Below are positions 48,412-57,348 of a DNA stretch of 64,000 nucleotides, piece after piece. The DNA comes from Salipiger profundus (GTDB lineage Bacteria; Pseudomonadota; Alphaproteobacteria; Rhodobacterales; Rhodobacteraceae): contig NZ_CP014796.1 of assembly GCF_001969385.1 (NCBI RefSeq), positions 186,001-250,000 of the forward strand, read 5' to 3'. The notes beneath the pieces were generated by a model. That model was given only the letters and a program-made list of their open reading frames with translations, was not told where the DNA came from and did no database searches. Positions within the stretch are counted from its first letter, which is position 1, and every line of letters starts with the position of its first letter. Both the position numbers and the translations under genes were made by a program.

Positions 48412-48488
48412 CGCCACGCCGGCGCCGGCAACGGCCCCGACCCTTGCTCAAAAAGGTCCGAGCGGCCGCAAGGCTGCGACCGAAAGAC

Positions 48489-50840
48489 TCAGAACGGCAC
48501 GTCGTCCTCGGCGTGCACGAAGCGGGCGACCACCTTCTTGGTGCCGGCCTTCTCGAAGGCGATCTCGAGCTTGTCACCCTCGATCCCGGTGATCGCGCCG
48601 TATCCGAACTTCTGGTGGAAGACCCGCTGGCCCATCTCGAAGGCCGAGACCGCCTCGAGGTCGATGACCTGCGTGCGGCTCTCGCGCGGCTGGCTGACCG
48701 GGCGCTGCGACGAGCGCTGCTGCAGCCGCTTCCAGCCCGGCGAGTTGTAGACGTTCGCCTCGGCCGCCCGCGTCTCGATCCCGGAGCCGCCGCCGTAGGC
48801 TGCCGCCGCGCCGTAGCCGCCGCCGTAGAGCCCCGGCGGGGTCAGCACCTCGACATGCGCCTCGGGCAGCTCGTCGATGAAGCGCGAGGGCAAGGCCGAC
48901 TGCCACTGGCCGAAGACCCGCCGGTTGCCCGCGAAGGAGATCGTGCAGAGTTCTTCGGCGCGGGTGATACCGACGTAGGCCAGCCGCCGCTCTTCCTCGA
49001 GCCCCTTGAGGCCGCTCTCGTCCATGGACCGCTGCGACGGGAAAAGCCCGTCTTCCCAGCCGGGCAGGAAGACCACGGGAAACTCGAGCCCCTTCGCCGC
49101 GTGCAGGGTCATGATCGAGACCTTGGCGCCGCTCTCCTCGGTCTCGTTGTCCATGATGAGCGCGACGTGCTCCAGGAAGCCCTGCAGGTTCTCGAAGCCT
49201 TCGAGCGCCTTCACCAGTTCCTTGAGGTTCTCGAGCCGGCCCGGCGCCTCGGGCGTCTTGTCGTTCTGCCACATGGTCGTGTAGCCGGATTCGTCGAGAA
49301 TGATCTCGGCCAGCTCCATGTGGGTGACGTCCTTGTCGCCGGTCATCCGGCCCCAGCGCGCGAGGTTTTCGCACAGCATCCGCAGCTGGCCGCCCCCCTT
49401 GCCGCGGATGCGGTCCTCGTCGATGGCGATCCTGGCGCCCTCGAGCAGCGTGACGCCGAATTCCCGCGCCGTCGCCTGGATCGTCTGCTGCGCCTTGTCG
49501 CCAAGGCCGCGCTTGGGCGTGTTGACGATCCGTTCGAAGGCAAGGTCGTCCTCGGGCGAGACCACCAGCCGGAAATACGCCATGGCATCGCGGATCTCGA
49601 GCCGCTCGTAGAAGCGCGGGCCGCCGATCACGCGATACGGCAGGCCAATGGTCAGGAAACGGTCCTCGAACGCGCGCATCTGGTGCGAGGCGCGCACGAG
49701 AATCGCCATGTCGTCGAGCGAATGCGGGTCGATCCCCCGGGTGCCCTTCTGCAGCGATTCGATCTCCTCGCCGATCCAGCGAGCCTCTTCCTCGCCGTCC
49801 CAGTGACCGATCAGGCGGACCTTCTCCCCGCCCTCGGCCTCGGTCCAGAGTTCCTTGCCAAGCCGGCCCTCGTTGCCCCGGATCACGCCGGAGGCGGCCG
49901 CGAGGATATGCGCGGTCGAGCGGTAGTTCTGTTCCAGCCGGACGACATGGGCGCCGGGGAAATCCTTTTCGAAGCGCAGGATGTTGCCCACCTCGGCGCC
50001 GCGCCAGCCGTAGATCGACTGGTCGTCGTCGCCGACGCAGCAGATGTTCTTGTGCCCCCCCGCCAGCAGCCGCAGCCAGAGATACTGCGCCACGTTGGTA
50101 TCCTGGTACTCGTCCACGAGGATGTAGCGGAACCAGCGCTGGTATTGCTCGAGCACGTCCGGATGCGCCTGGAAGATCGTCACCATGTGCAGCAGCAGGT
50201 CGCCGAAGTCGCAGGCGTTCAGCTCGCGCAGGCGGGCCTGGTATTGCTCGTAGAGCTCGGTGCCCCGGTGGTTGTAGGCCGAAGCCTCGGACGCGGGCAC
50301 CTTGGAGGGCACCCATGCGCGGTTCTTCCACTGGTCGATGAGGCCCAGAAGCTGGCGCGCGGGCCAGCGCTTCTCGTCGATGTTGTTGGCCGCGATCAGC
50401 TGCTTGAGCAAGCGCAGCTGATCGTCGGTGTCGAGAATGGTGAAGTTCGACTTCAGCCCCACCAGCTCGGCATGGCGGCGCAGCAGCTTGACGCAGATCG
50501 CGTGGAAGGTGCCGAGCCACGGCATCCCCTCGATCTGCTGGCCGAGCATCCGGCCGACGCGGGTCTTCATCTCGCGCGCGGCCTTGTTGGTGAAGGTCAC
50601 CGACAGGATCTCGTTCGGGCGCGCCCGCCCCGAGACCAGCAGGTGCACGATCCGGGCGGTCAGCGCCTTGGTCTTGCCGGTGCCCGCGCCCGCGAGCATC
50701 AGCACCGGGCCGTCGAGCTGCTCGACCGCCGCGCGCTGCGCCTCGTTCAGATCGTCGAGATACGGTGCCGGACGCGCGGCCATGGCGCGCGCCGACAGCG
50801 AAGCGCCCTCGAAGGCGTCCATGTCATCGAAACTGCTCAT
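48489..50840 (-). CDS. uvrD: ATP-dependent DNA helicase UvrD/PcrA
   Basis: A 783-residue superfamily-1 3'-5' helicase for nucleotide excision and mismatch repair. Motifs: Q motif LNEAQRAAV, Walker A AGAGTGKT (50-57), motif Ia VTFTNKAAREMKTRV, Walker B VDEYQDTN, motif III GDDDQSIYGWRGA, motif IV EQNYRST, motif V TLHAAKGLEFPVVF, motif VI RRLAYVGITRAEE. The C-terminal tail ends with a Tudor-like QRVFHQKFGYGAITGIEGDK as in PcrA/UvrD that bind RNA polymerase. The glycine-rich GLYGGGYGAAAAYGGGSG linker is longer than usual. It is convergent with the preceding gene. Confidence 0.95.
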   Translation of the reverse strand: MSSFDDMDAFEGASLSARAMAARPAPYLDDLNEAQRAAVEQLDGPVLMLAGAGTGKTKALTARIVHLLVSGRARPNEILSVTFTNKAAREMKTRVGRMLGQQIEGMPWLGTFHAICVKLLRRHAELVGLKSNFTILDTDDQLRLLKQLIAANNIDEKRWPARQLLGLIDQWKNRAWVPSKVPASEASAYNHRGTELYEQYQARLRELNACDFGDLLLHMVTIFQAHPDVLEQYQRWFRYILVDEYQDTNVAQYLWLRLLAGGHKNICCVGDDDQSIYGWRGAEVGNILRFEKDFPGAHVVRLEQNYRSTAHILAAASGVIRGNEGRLGKELWTEAEGGEKVRLIGHWDGEEEARWIGEEIESLQKGTRGIDPHSLDDMAILVRASHQMRAFEDRFLTIGLPYRVIGGPRFYERLEIRDAMAYFRLVVSPEDDLAFERIVNTPKRGLGDKAQQTIQATAREFGVTLLEGARIAIDEDRIRGKGGGQLRMLCENLARWGRMTGDKDVTHMELAEIILDESGYTTMWQNDKTPEAPGRLENLKELVKALEGFENLQGFLEHVALIMDNETEESGAKVSIMTLHAAKGLEFPVVFLPGWEDGLFPSQRSMDESGLKGLEEERRLAYVGITRAEELCTISFAGNRRVFGQWQSALPSRFIDELPEAHVEVLTPPGLYGGGYGAAAAYGGGSGIETRAAEANVYNSPGWKRLQQRSSQRPVSQPRESRTQVIDLEAVSAFEMGQRVFHQKFGYGAITGIEGDKLEIAFEKAGTKKVVARFVHAEDDVPF

Positions 50841-51065
50841 GGCGCCAATCTAGCGGCAGGAGGCAGCGATGGGAAGGGATCGTTCCCCTTATGTTCGCAA
50901 GAAAGCTGTGGACGACCCCAGCGCGTGGGACAGACGGAACAGCCGCCCAGCGGAACGCCGCCCAGAGTGGCCATGCTGTGCTCGTCAGCAAACACGGGTG
51001 GCGGCAGCGAATATACGAATAGTCACACGAAACGGATTGGCGCGAGGACACTTTCCTCCGGCGTG

Positions 51066-52277
51066 TCAGCGGGAAAACTGGAGGGATCTCGCCGCCCCTA
51101 CGGTCACGAGGCCGGACGTCATCTCAGCCGTTTCGGTCTCGACCGGAGCGGAGAGCAGCGGGCGCCGGTTACGTCGGTGCCGCAGGACAAGCCGCCTTGC
51201 GCGCGCGCCCTCGACGAAAGGACGGGCCGGGACCGCTGGCGACGGCAGCAGCGGCACCACCTGCGACGGCAGCGCAAGCAGCGCACGGTCGCCCGGAAAG
51301 AGCGATTCCGCCGGCGCACCGTTGGCGATCAGGATCTCGTGACGCTCCAGCAGCAGGTGCACGTAGGCCAGCGACGCGGGAGGCACCGGGGCGATCCCCG
51401 GAAGGTGGCGCAGTTGGCGCGCGGCGATCAGCACTTCGGGGCAGCCGCACATGCGCTGCACGATGGCGGAGCGCAGCAGCATCCGGTGCTGTGCCGAGAC
51501 GAAGAGATCCTCGTCCGGCAGCCCGGCACCGAGCGCCCCCGCGCGGATACGCATCGGCCAGGTCGATCTCTCTTGCGCGCGCTCCCCGGCACCCGGCACC
51601 GTCCTGCCGACCCAGCGCAACGGCTGTGCCCCGTGGTCGAGCGTTTCGACCAGCATCCCGGGCCGCAGCGCCCAGGCCGGGCGGGTGCCAGCCGGCACTG
51701 CGATCCGTGTCTCGCCCGAAAAGCACAGCATCACGCCGTTCGAGCTGTTGAGCACCGCGTCATTGCCGATGCCCTCCTGCGCGCCATAGGCCGAATAGGC
51801 GCTGTCGGTGGCGAATTGCGACGCGTTCGGCGTGCCATCCAGGTCATCGCCGTCGATCTGTGTCAGCACCGTGCCCGGCTGGTAGAGCCCGCCCTGCCCG
51901 TCCACGTAGTCGCCGACGGAGGCATCCCAGGCGCGCGATACCACGACGCCCACGGGGGCGTTCTCGATATAGAGACCGGTGATACGGTAGTAGAGACCCG
52001 TGGCGGCATCGACCGTGATGATCTCCCAGTCCGCCTCGATCTCGGAGCCGGCGGGCCAGGTGACGCCATTGATGGTGACCGGCGCCACGAGGTTCGCGCC
52101 GCCGTCGTCGGGGAAATCCCCGTCGGCGGTCTGCGCCACCACGTCGCCGCTGCTGGAAAAGCTCAGCAGGTCGCCGACCGTCGAGCCGACGGTGTGCGTG
52201 TCGTCGGAAGTGGACCCCGAAATCGGATCGGTGCCGGTGATGTCCGCAAGCTGCACGATGCGGAAACTGAACGCCAT
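51066..52277 (-). CDS. Hint-domain protein
   Basis: A 403-residue protein with an N-terminal beta-rich region carrying many Asp, Gly and Thr residues and, from about residue 180, a Hint (hedgehog/intein) domain of the Hint_2 type: LCFSGETRIAVPAGTRPAWA with a nucleophile-like Cys185, LRPGMLVETLDHGAQPLRWV, VSAQHRMLLRS and HLLLERHEILIANGAPAESL. Such proteins are abundant in Rhodobacteraceae and are usually secreted or surface-linked. The ATG at 52277 (MAFSFRIVQLADITGTD) has no classical signal peptide. Whether the Hint domain cleaves or is inactive cannot be seen. Confidence 0.85.
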   Translation of the reverse strand: MAFSFRIVQLADITGTDPISGSTSDDTHTVGSTVGDLLSFSSSGDVVAQTADGDFPDDGGANLVAPVTINGVTWPAGSEIEADWEIITVDAATGLYYRITGLYIENAPVGVVVSRAWDASVGDYVDGQGGLYQPGTVLTQIDGDDLDGTPNASQFATDSAYSAYGAQEGIGNDAVLNSSNGVMLCFSGETRIAVPAGTRPAWALRPGMLVETLDHGAQPLRWVGRTVPGAGERAQERSTWPMRIRAGALGAGLPDEDLFVSAQHRMLLRSAIVQRMCGCPEVLIAARQLRHLPGIAPVPPASLAYVHLLLERHEILIANGAPAESLFPGDRALLALPSQVVPLLPSPAVPARPFVEGARARRLVLRHRRNRRPLLSAPVETETAEMTSGLVTVGAARSLQFSR

Positions 52278-52381
52278 GATAGCCCTCGTCCCGTGAACTT
52301 CCGCAACCCTACAGCACCCGCCTTTCCAGACTCTGACCAGCCATGGCACCCGGAACCAGCGAATTGCATCGAATTGTCGGG

Positions 52382-52401
52382 GATGACTTTGCAAAGTCAT
52401 C
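52382..52401. promoter_or_regulatory. 20-bp perfect palindrome with TTTGCAAA core, upstream of pyc
   Basis: GATGACTTTGCAAAGTCATC is an exact palindrome, 104 bp before the pyc ATG. A half-like ATCAAATTTGCATAA follows at 52413-52427. The core equals the box proposed for PccR and resembles the site of RamB, another ScfR-family regulator. Confidence 0.7.
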
Positions 52402-52504
52402 TCGCGTTTACATCAAATTTGCATAACCCGCTTGCGCTGCATCGCGGCATGGCGTTCAATCCGCCGGATGGCCGAACCGGCCAAAGGACGGAGGAATACG
52501 ACGC

Positions 52505-55500
52505 ATGCCCGAGTTTCAGAAGATTCTCATCGCCAACCGTGGCGAAATCGCCATTCGCATCATGCGGGCGGCGAACGAGATGGGAAAGAAGACGGTCGCC
52601 GTCTTCGCTGAGGAGGACAAGCTCGGGCTTCACCGCTTCAAGGCCGACGAGGCCTACCGCATCGGCGAAGGGCTCGGCCCCGTGGCGGCCTACCTGAGCA
52701 TCCCCGAGATCATCCGCGTCGCCAAGGAGAGCGGCGCCGACGCGATCCACCCCGGCTATGGCCTGCTGTCGGAAAACCCCGAGTTCGTCGACGCCTGCGT
52801 CGAGGCCGGCATCGCCTTCATCGGTCCGCGCGCCGAGACCATGCGCGCGCTCGGTGACAAGGCCAGCGCCCGCAAGGTGGCCGTGGCGGCCGGCGTGCCG
52901 GTTATCCCGGCGACCGACGTCCTTGGCGACGACTTCGAGGCCATCGCCAAGGAGGCCGAGGAGATCGGCTACCCGCTCATGCTCAAGGCAAGCTGGGGCG
53001 GCGGCGGCCGCGGCATGCGCCCGATCGAGGGCCCGAAGGAACTCAAGGAAAAGGTGCTCGAGGGGCGCCGCGAGGCCGAGGCCGCCTTTGGCAACGGCGA
53101 GGGCTACCTCGAGAAGATGATCACCCGGGCCCGCCACGTCGAGGTGCAGATCCTCGGCGACAAGCAGGGCAACATCTACCACCTCTACGAACGCGACTGC
53201 TCGGTGCAGCGCCGCAACCAGAAGGTCGTCGAGCGCGCCCCCGCGCCCTACCTGTCGGAAGCGCAGCGCGAGGAGCTCTGCGAGCTCGGCCGCAAGATCT
53301 GTGCCCATGTGAACTACGAGTGCGCCGGCACCGTCGAGTTCCTGATGGACATGGACACGGGGGCTTTCTACTTCATCGAGGTCAACCCGCGCGTGCAGGT
53401 CGAGCACACCGTGACCGAAGAGGTCACCGGCATCGACATCGTGCAGGCGCAGATCATGATCGCCGAGGGCAAGAGCCTTGCCGAGGCCACCGGCAAGGCG
53501 TCGCAATACGACATCCGCCTGACCGGTCACGCACTGCAGACGCGGATCACCACCGAGGATCCGACCAACAACTTCATCCCCGACTACGGCCGCATCTCGG
53601 CCTACCGGTCGGCGACCGGCATGGGCATCCGTCTCGATGGCGGCACCGCCTACGCCGGCGGGGTCATCACCCGCTACTACGATTCGCTGCTGGTGAAGGT
53701 GACCGCCAAGGCCCCCACCCCAGAGCGCGCCATCGCGCGCATGGACCGGGCGCTGCGCGAGTTCCGCATCCGGGGCGTCAGCACGAACATCGAGTTCGTC
53801 ATCAACCTGCTGAAGCACCCCACCTTCCTCAACAACCAGTACACCACCAAGTTCATCGACACGACGCCCGAGCTCTTCGACTTCAAGAAGCGCCGGGACC
53901 GGGGCACCAAGGTGCTGACCTACATCGCCGACATCTCGGTCAACGGTCACCCCGAGGTGCAGGGCCGCCCCGCACCCGCCGCCGAGCTGAAGCCGGCAAA
54001 ACCGCCGGTGCCGCAGCACGAGACGCCGCCCGCCGGCACCCGCACCCTGCTCGAGGAGAAGGGCGCGCAGGCGGTGGCCGACTGGATGGCCGACCAGAAA
54101 CGCCTGCTGATCACCGACACCACCATGCGCGACGGCCACCAGTCGCTGCTGGCCACGCGGATGCGGTCGATCGACATGATCAAGGTGGCGCCCTCCTATG
54201 CCGCCAACATGTCGGACCTGTTCTCGGTCGAGTGCTGGGGCGGTGCGACCTTCGACGTGGCCTACCGTTTCCTGCAGGAATGCCCGTGGCAGCGGCTGCG
54301 CGACATCCGCACCCGGATGCCCAACATCATGACGCAGATGCTGCTGCGCGCCTCGAACGGCGTGGGCTACACCAACTATCCCGACAACGTGGTGCAGAGC
54401 TTCGTGGCGCAGGCCGCCGACAGCGGCGTCGACGTGTTCCGGGTGTTCGACTCGCTGAACTGGGTCGAGAACATGCGCGTCGCCATGGACGCGGTCATCG
54501 ACAGCGGCAAGATCTGCGAGGGCACGATCTGCTACACCGGCGACATCCTCGACCCCGACCGGGCGAAATACGACCTGAAGTACTACGTCGAGATGGGCAA
54601 GGCGCTGAAGGGCGCCGGCGCGCATGTGCTTGGGCTCAAGGACATGGCCGGCCTGCTCAAGGCCAACGCCGCCGGCGCGCTGGTCAAGGCGCTCAAGGAA
54701 GAGGTCGGCCTGCCGATCCACTTCCACACGCACGACACCTCGGGCGCGTCGATCGCCACCATCATCGAGGCCGCCCGCGCCGGTGTCGACGCGGTCGACG
54801 CCGCGATGGATGCGCTCTCGGGCAATACCTCGCAGCCGACGCTGGGCTCGATCGTCGAGGCGCTGCGCCACACCGACCGCGACACGCTGCTCGACGTGGG
54901 CACGATCCGCGAGATCTCGAACTACTGGGAAGCGGTGCGCGGCCAGTACACCGCCTTCGAGAGCGGCCTGCAGGCGCCGGCCTCGGAGGTCTACCTGCAC
55001 GAAATGCCGGGCGGCCAGTTCACCAACCTCAAGGCGCAGGCGCGCTCGCTGGGGCTGGAAGAGCGCTGGCACGAGGTCGCCAAGACCTATGCCGACGTGA
55101 ACATGATGTTCGGCGACATCGTGAAGGTGACGCCCTCGTCCAAGGTCGTGGGCGACATGGCGCTGATGATGGTGAGCCAGGGCCTGACGCGGGCGCAGGT
55201 CGAGGACCCGAAATCCGACGTCAGCTTCCCCGACTCGGTCATCGACATGATGAAGGGCAATCTCGGCCAGCCGCCGGGCGGCTTCCCCGAAAAGATCGTG
55301 AAGAAGGTGCTGAAGGGCGAGCAGCCCAATACCGAGCGCCCCGGCGCGCACCTGCCGCCGGCGGACCTGCCCGCCCTGCGCCAGGAGCTGCAGGACCGCT
55401 TCCCCGATACCGAGTTCGACGACGAGGACTTCAACGGCTACCTGATGTATCCCAAGGTCTTCACCGACTACGTCGCACGGCACGAGGAATACGGCCCGGT

Positions 55501-55948
55501 GCGCGTGCTGCCGACGCTGACCTATTTCTACGGCATGAAGCCCGGCGAGGAGGTCACCGCCGAGATCGACCCGGGCAAGACGCTCGAGATCCGGCTGATC
55601 ACCGTGGGCGAGACCCAGGACGACGGCGAGGTGCGGGTGTTCTTCGAGCTGAACGGCCAGCCGCGCACGGTGCGGGTGCCGGACCGCAAGGCCAAGGCCA
55701 CCAGCGCTGCGCGCCCCAAGGCCGAGATCGGCAACCTCAACCACGTCGGCGCGCCGATGCCGGGCGTCGTCGCCTCGGTCGTGGTGACGCCGGGCCAGCA
55801 GGTCAAGGAAGGCGACCTGTTGCTCACCATCGAGGCGATGAAGATGGAGACCGGCCTGCACGCCGAGCGCGACGCCACCGTCAAGGCGGTTCACGTGCAG
55901 GCGGGTGGCCAGATCGACGCCAAGGACCTGCTCATCGAGTTCGAATGA
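52505..55948 (+). CDS. pyc: Pyruvate carboxylase
   Basis: A full-length, single-chain pyruvate carboxylase (1147 residues) that makes oxaloacetate from pyruvate for anaplerosis. Domains: biotin carboxylase (FQKILIANRGEIAIRIMRAA; ATP-grasp KASWGGGGRGMRPIEG; EVNPRVQVEHTVTEEV), central carboxyltransferase (TDTTMRDGHQSLLATRMRS; the carbamylated-lysine region LGLKDMAGLLK; HFHTHDTSG), allosteric/tetramerisation linker, and a C-terminal biotinyl domain with EAMKMETG, Lys1113. The ATG follows GGAGG with suitable spacing. The upstream palindrome and A/T-rich stretch suggest regulated transcription. A repeat element follows the stop. Confidence 0.97.
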   Translation: MPEFQKILIANRGEIAIRIMRAANEMGKKTVAVFAEEDKLGLHRFKADEAYRIGEGLGPVAAYLSIPEIIRVAKESGADAIHPGYGLLSENPEFVDACVEAGIAFIGPRAETMRALGDKASARKVAVAAGVPVIPATDVLGDDFEAIAKEAEEIGYPLMLKASWGGGGRGMRPIEGPKELKEKVLEGRREAEAAFGNGEGYLEKMITRARHVEVQILGDKQGNIYHLYERDCSVQRRNQKVVERAPAPYLSEAQREELCELGRKICAHVNYECAGTVEFLMDMDTGAFYFIEVNPRVQVEHTVTEEVTGIDIVQAQIMIAEGKSLAEATGKASQYDIRLTGHALQTRITTEDPTNNFIPDYGRISAYRSATGMGIRLDGGTAYAGGVITRYYDSLLVKVTAKAPTPERAIARMDRALREFRIRGVSTNIEFVINLLKHPTFLNNQYTTKFIDTTPELFDFKKRRDRGTKVLTYIADISVNGHPEVQGRPAPAAELKPAKPPVPQHETPPAGTRTLLEEKGAQAVADWMADQKRLLITDTTMRDGHQSLLATRMRSIDMIKVAPSYAANMSDLFSVECWGGATFDVAYRFLQECPWQRLRDIRTRMPNIMTQMLLRASNGVGYTNYPDNVVQSFVAQAADSGVDVFRVFDSLNWVENMRVAMDAVIDSGKICEGTICYTGDILDPDRAKYDLKYYVEMGKALKGAGAHVLGLKDMAGLLKANAAGALVKALKEEVGLPIHFHTHDTSGASIATIIEAARAGVDAVDAAMDALSGNTSQPTLGSIVEALRHTDRDTLLDVGTIREISNYWEAVRGQYTAFESGLQAPASEVYLHEMPGGQFTNLKAQARSLGLEERWHEVAKTYADVNMMFGDIVKVTPSSKVVGDMALMMVSQGLTRAQVEDPKSDVSFPDSVIDMMKGNLGQPPGGFPEKIVKKVLKGEQPNTERPGAHLPPADLPALRQELQDRFPDTEFDDEDFNGYLMYPKVFTDYVARHEEYGPVRVLPTLTYFYGMKPGEEVTAEIDPGKTLEIRLITVGETQDDGEVRVFFELNGQPRTVRVPDRKAKATSAARPKAEIGNLNHVGAPMPGVVASVVVTPGQQVKEGDLLLTIEAMKMETGLHAERDATVKAVHVQAGGQIDAKDLLIEFE

Positions 55949-55965
55949 GCGGCACCGAGGGGATC

Positions 55966-56032
55966 GGGGGCGCTGCCCCCGTCCCGGACCTTCGTCCGGG
56001 ACTCCCCCGGGATATTTGAGGCCAGAAGAAGC
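55966..56032 (+). repeat. Intergenic hairpin repeat, copy 6
   Basis: Plus-strand copy between pyc and the rhodanese gene: GGGGGCGCTGCCCCC hairpin, inner hairpin CCCGGACCTTCGTCCGGG, CCCCCGGGATATTTGA, GGCCAGAAGAAG. It is the most complete copy in the window. Confidence 0.78.
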
Positions 56033-56059
56033 GCGCGACGGCGCGTCGGGAGGCGAAGG

Positions 56060-56461
56060 ATGGCCCTGAGAGTGAGCGCGGCGGATCTCGTCGCGGAGGC
56101 GCGGGCCCGGGTGCCCGAGGTCGGGACCGCCGAGGCGATCGCACAGCATGGCGACCCGGACCTTGTGATCGTGGACATCCGCGACGTGCGCGAACGGCAG
56201 CGGAGCGGGGTGATTCCCGGCGCGGTGCATGCGCCGCGCGGGATGATCGAGTTCTGGGTCGATCCCGACAGCCCCTACCACAAGCCGGTCTTTGCCCAGC
56301 AGGGCAAACGCTACCTGTTTCACTGCGCCAGTGGCTGGCGCTCGGCGCTGACGGTGGCCACGCTGCAGGACATGGGCTTCGACGCCGCGCATCTGCGCGA
56401 CGGCTTCACCGACTGGGTGGCGCAGGGCGGCCCGGTCGAGCAGCTCGCCCCGCGGGGCTGA
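56060..56461 (+). CDS. Rhodanese-domain protein
   Basis: A 133-residue single-domain rhodanese. LVIVDIRDVRERQRSGVIPG is the CH2A entry, and HCASGWRSALTVATLQDMGF carries the active-site Cys89 in a six-residue loop (CASGWR), so it is probably an active sulfurtransferase or sulfur-carrier protein. No signal peptide. The start ATG at 56060 follows GGAGG-like bases just after a repeat element. It is convergent with the DUF4405 gene, 20 bp apart. Confidence 0.9.
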   Translation: MALRVSAADLVAEARARVPEVGTAEAIAQHGDPDLVIVDIRDVRERQRSGVIPGAVHAPRGMIEFWVDPDSPYHKPVFAQQGKRYLFHCASGWRSALTVATLQDMGFDAAHLRDGFTDWVAQGGPVEQLAPRG

Positions 56462-56481
56462 GGGCCGACCGCCACCGCGGA

Positions 56482-56982
56482 TCAGTCGACGGCAAGCACC
56501 GCGTAGAGCGCCGTGTCGGGCTGGTCCGAATCGACGGCGATCTCGTGCAGGCTGGCCTCGGGGTCGTGCACGGTGAACCCCGCCGCGCCGAGCCTTTCGG
56601 TCAGGGCGTCGGGCGTCTGGTCGAGGATCGCCGCGACCTCGGAGACGGTTCCCGACAGCATCACCTCGGCCAGCGCGAACTGCGGCGGGCGGCCGCCGCG
56701 CCCGGAGGCAGCGTCGGTGGGCAGCACGAAGGCCAGCGCGGCAAGCGCAGAGGCCCCGAGCGCCAGCCCGAAGACCGGCTTGCGCAGGTAGGCGGTCATC
56801 GGGCGCCAGTTCTTCCACAGGTGCAGCGCGAAAGGCAGGATCAGCACGATGCTGAGCCATTCGTGCATCGCGTGGAAGGCGCCCGCGTTCCAGTGGAAGA
56901 ACAGCGCGACCCCGGAGATCAGCGCGACGAGGAAGAGCCCGGTGATGAGCGGCGTGGCGGTGCGGTTGAGAAAGCGCGTCAT
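56482..56982 (-). CDS. DUF4405 membrane protein (possible b-type cytochrome)
   Basis: A 166-residue membrane protein. Three hydrophobic segments (about residues 10-30, 40-60 and 70-88) contain His30, His37, His40 and His54 in the pattern FHWNAGAFHAMHEWLSI...FALHLWKNW, the DUF4405 arrangement likely to ligate haem b. A soluble C-terminal part follows (LAEVMLSGTVSEVAAILDQT, then a ferric-uptake-like GAAGFTVHDPEASLHEIAVD). DUF4405 proteins often associate with flavinylated electron-transfer proteins; no such partner is in view. I chose ATG 56982; a longer in-frame start exists at 57057. Confidence 0.75.
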   Translation of the reverse strand: MTRFLNRTATPLITGLFLVALISGVALFFHWNAGAFHAMHEWLSIVLILPFALHLWKNWRPMTAYLRKPVFGLALGASALAALAFVLPTDAASGRGGRPPQFALAEVMLSGTVSEVAAILDQTPDALTERLGAAGFTVHDPEASLHEIAVDSDQPDTALYAVLAVD

Positions 56983-57111
56983 GGGATCCTGCCCGGCTGT
57001 CGTGAGCGTTGCGGCGACGGTCACGGGCGGTTGCCCCTGCGTCGTCAGCCTTTTCACGGCAGCCCGCCGGCGGCCCGTCGAAAATTTCCACGAAAAAGGT
57101 GAAAAATCCTC

Positions 57112-57140
57112 TTGCAGCCCGGCGCTGTAGGCTCTAAATC
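57112..57140 (+). promoter_or_regulatory. Sigma-70-type promoter of the tRNA-Gly pair
   Basis: TTGCAG (57112-57117) and TAAATC (57135-57140) with a 17-bp spacer; a start near 57147 would place tRNA-Gly 1 about 12 bases downstream. Confidence 0.65.
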
Positions 57141-57158
57141 GCCTCCACCATCAAGGAG

Positions 57159-57233
57159 GCGGGCGTAGCTCAGGGGTAGAGCATAACCTTGCCAAGGTTA
57201 GGGTCGGGCGTTCGAATCGCCTCGCCCGCTCCA
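57159..57233 (+). tRNA. tRNA-Gly(GCC), copy 1
   Basis: 75 nt including an encoded CCA. Acceptor stem GCGGGCG/CGCCCGC, D-loop with AGCTCAGGGGTAGAGC, anticodon GCC at 57191-57193, T-arm GGGCGTTCGAATCGCCT, discriminator T. It differs from copy 2 by changes that keep base pairing in the anticodon and T stems. Confidence 0.97.
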
Positions 57234-57273
57234 AGATGGACCCTTCGGCGACCACGGTCGTCGTAAACAGGAA

Positions 57274-57348
57274 GCGGGCGTAGCTCAGGGGTAGAGCATT
57301 ACCTTGCCAAGGTAAGGGTCGTGAGTTCGAATCTCATCGCCCGCTCCA
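57274..57348 (+). tRNA. tRNA-Gly(GCC), copy 2
   Basis: 75 nt including CCA. Same acceptor stem, D-arm and anticodon loop (GCC at 57306-57308) as copy 1, but the T-arm is GTGAGTTCGAATCTCAT and the anticodon stem TACCTT/AGGTA. It lies 40 bp after copy 1 and forms the left border of a region without core genes, as expected for a tRNA integration site. Confidence 0.97.

Noticed and set aside
48444..52697. 1417-residue plus-strand open frame opposite uvrD and the Hint gene
   Set aside because: Shadow of minus-strand genes with clear family motifs; its composition is His/Arg-rich as expected for reversed codons.
52397..57091. 1564-residue minus-strand open frame opposite pyc
   Set aside because: It is antisense to the confidently identified pyc gene; long antisense frames arise from the high GC and third-position bias. 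No motif or start signal supports it.
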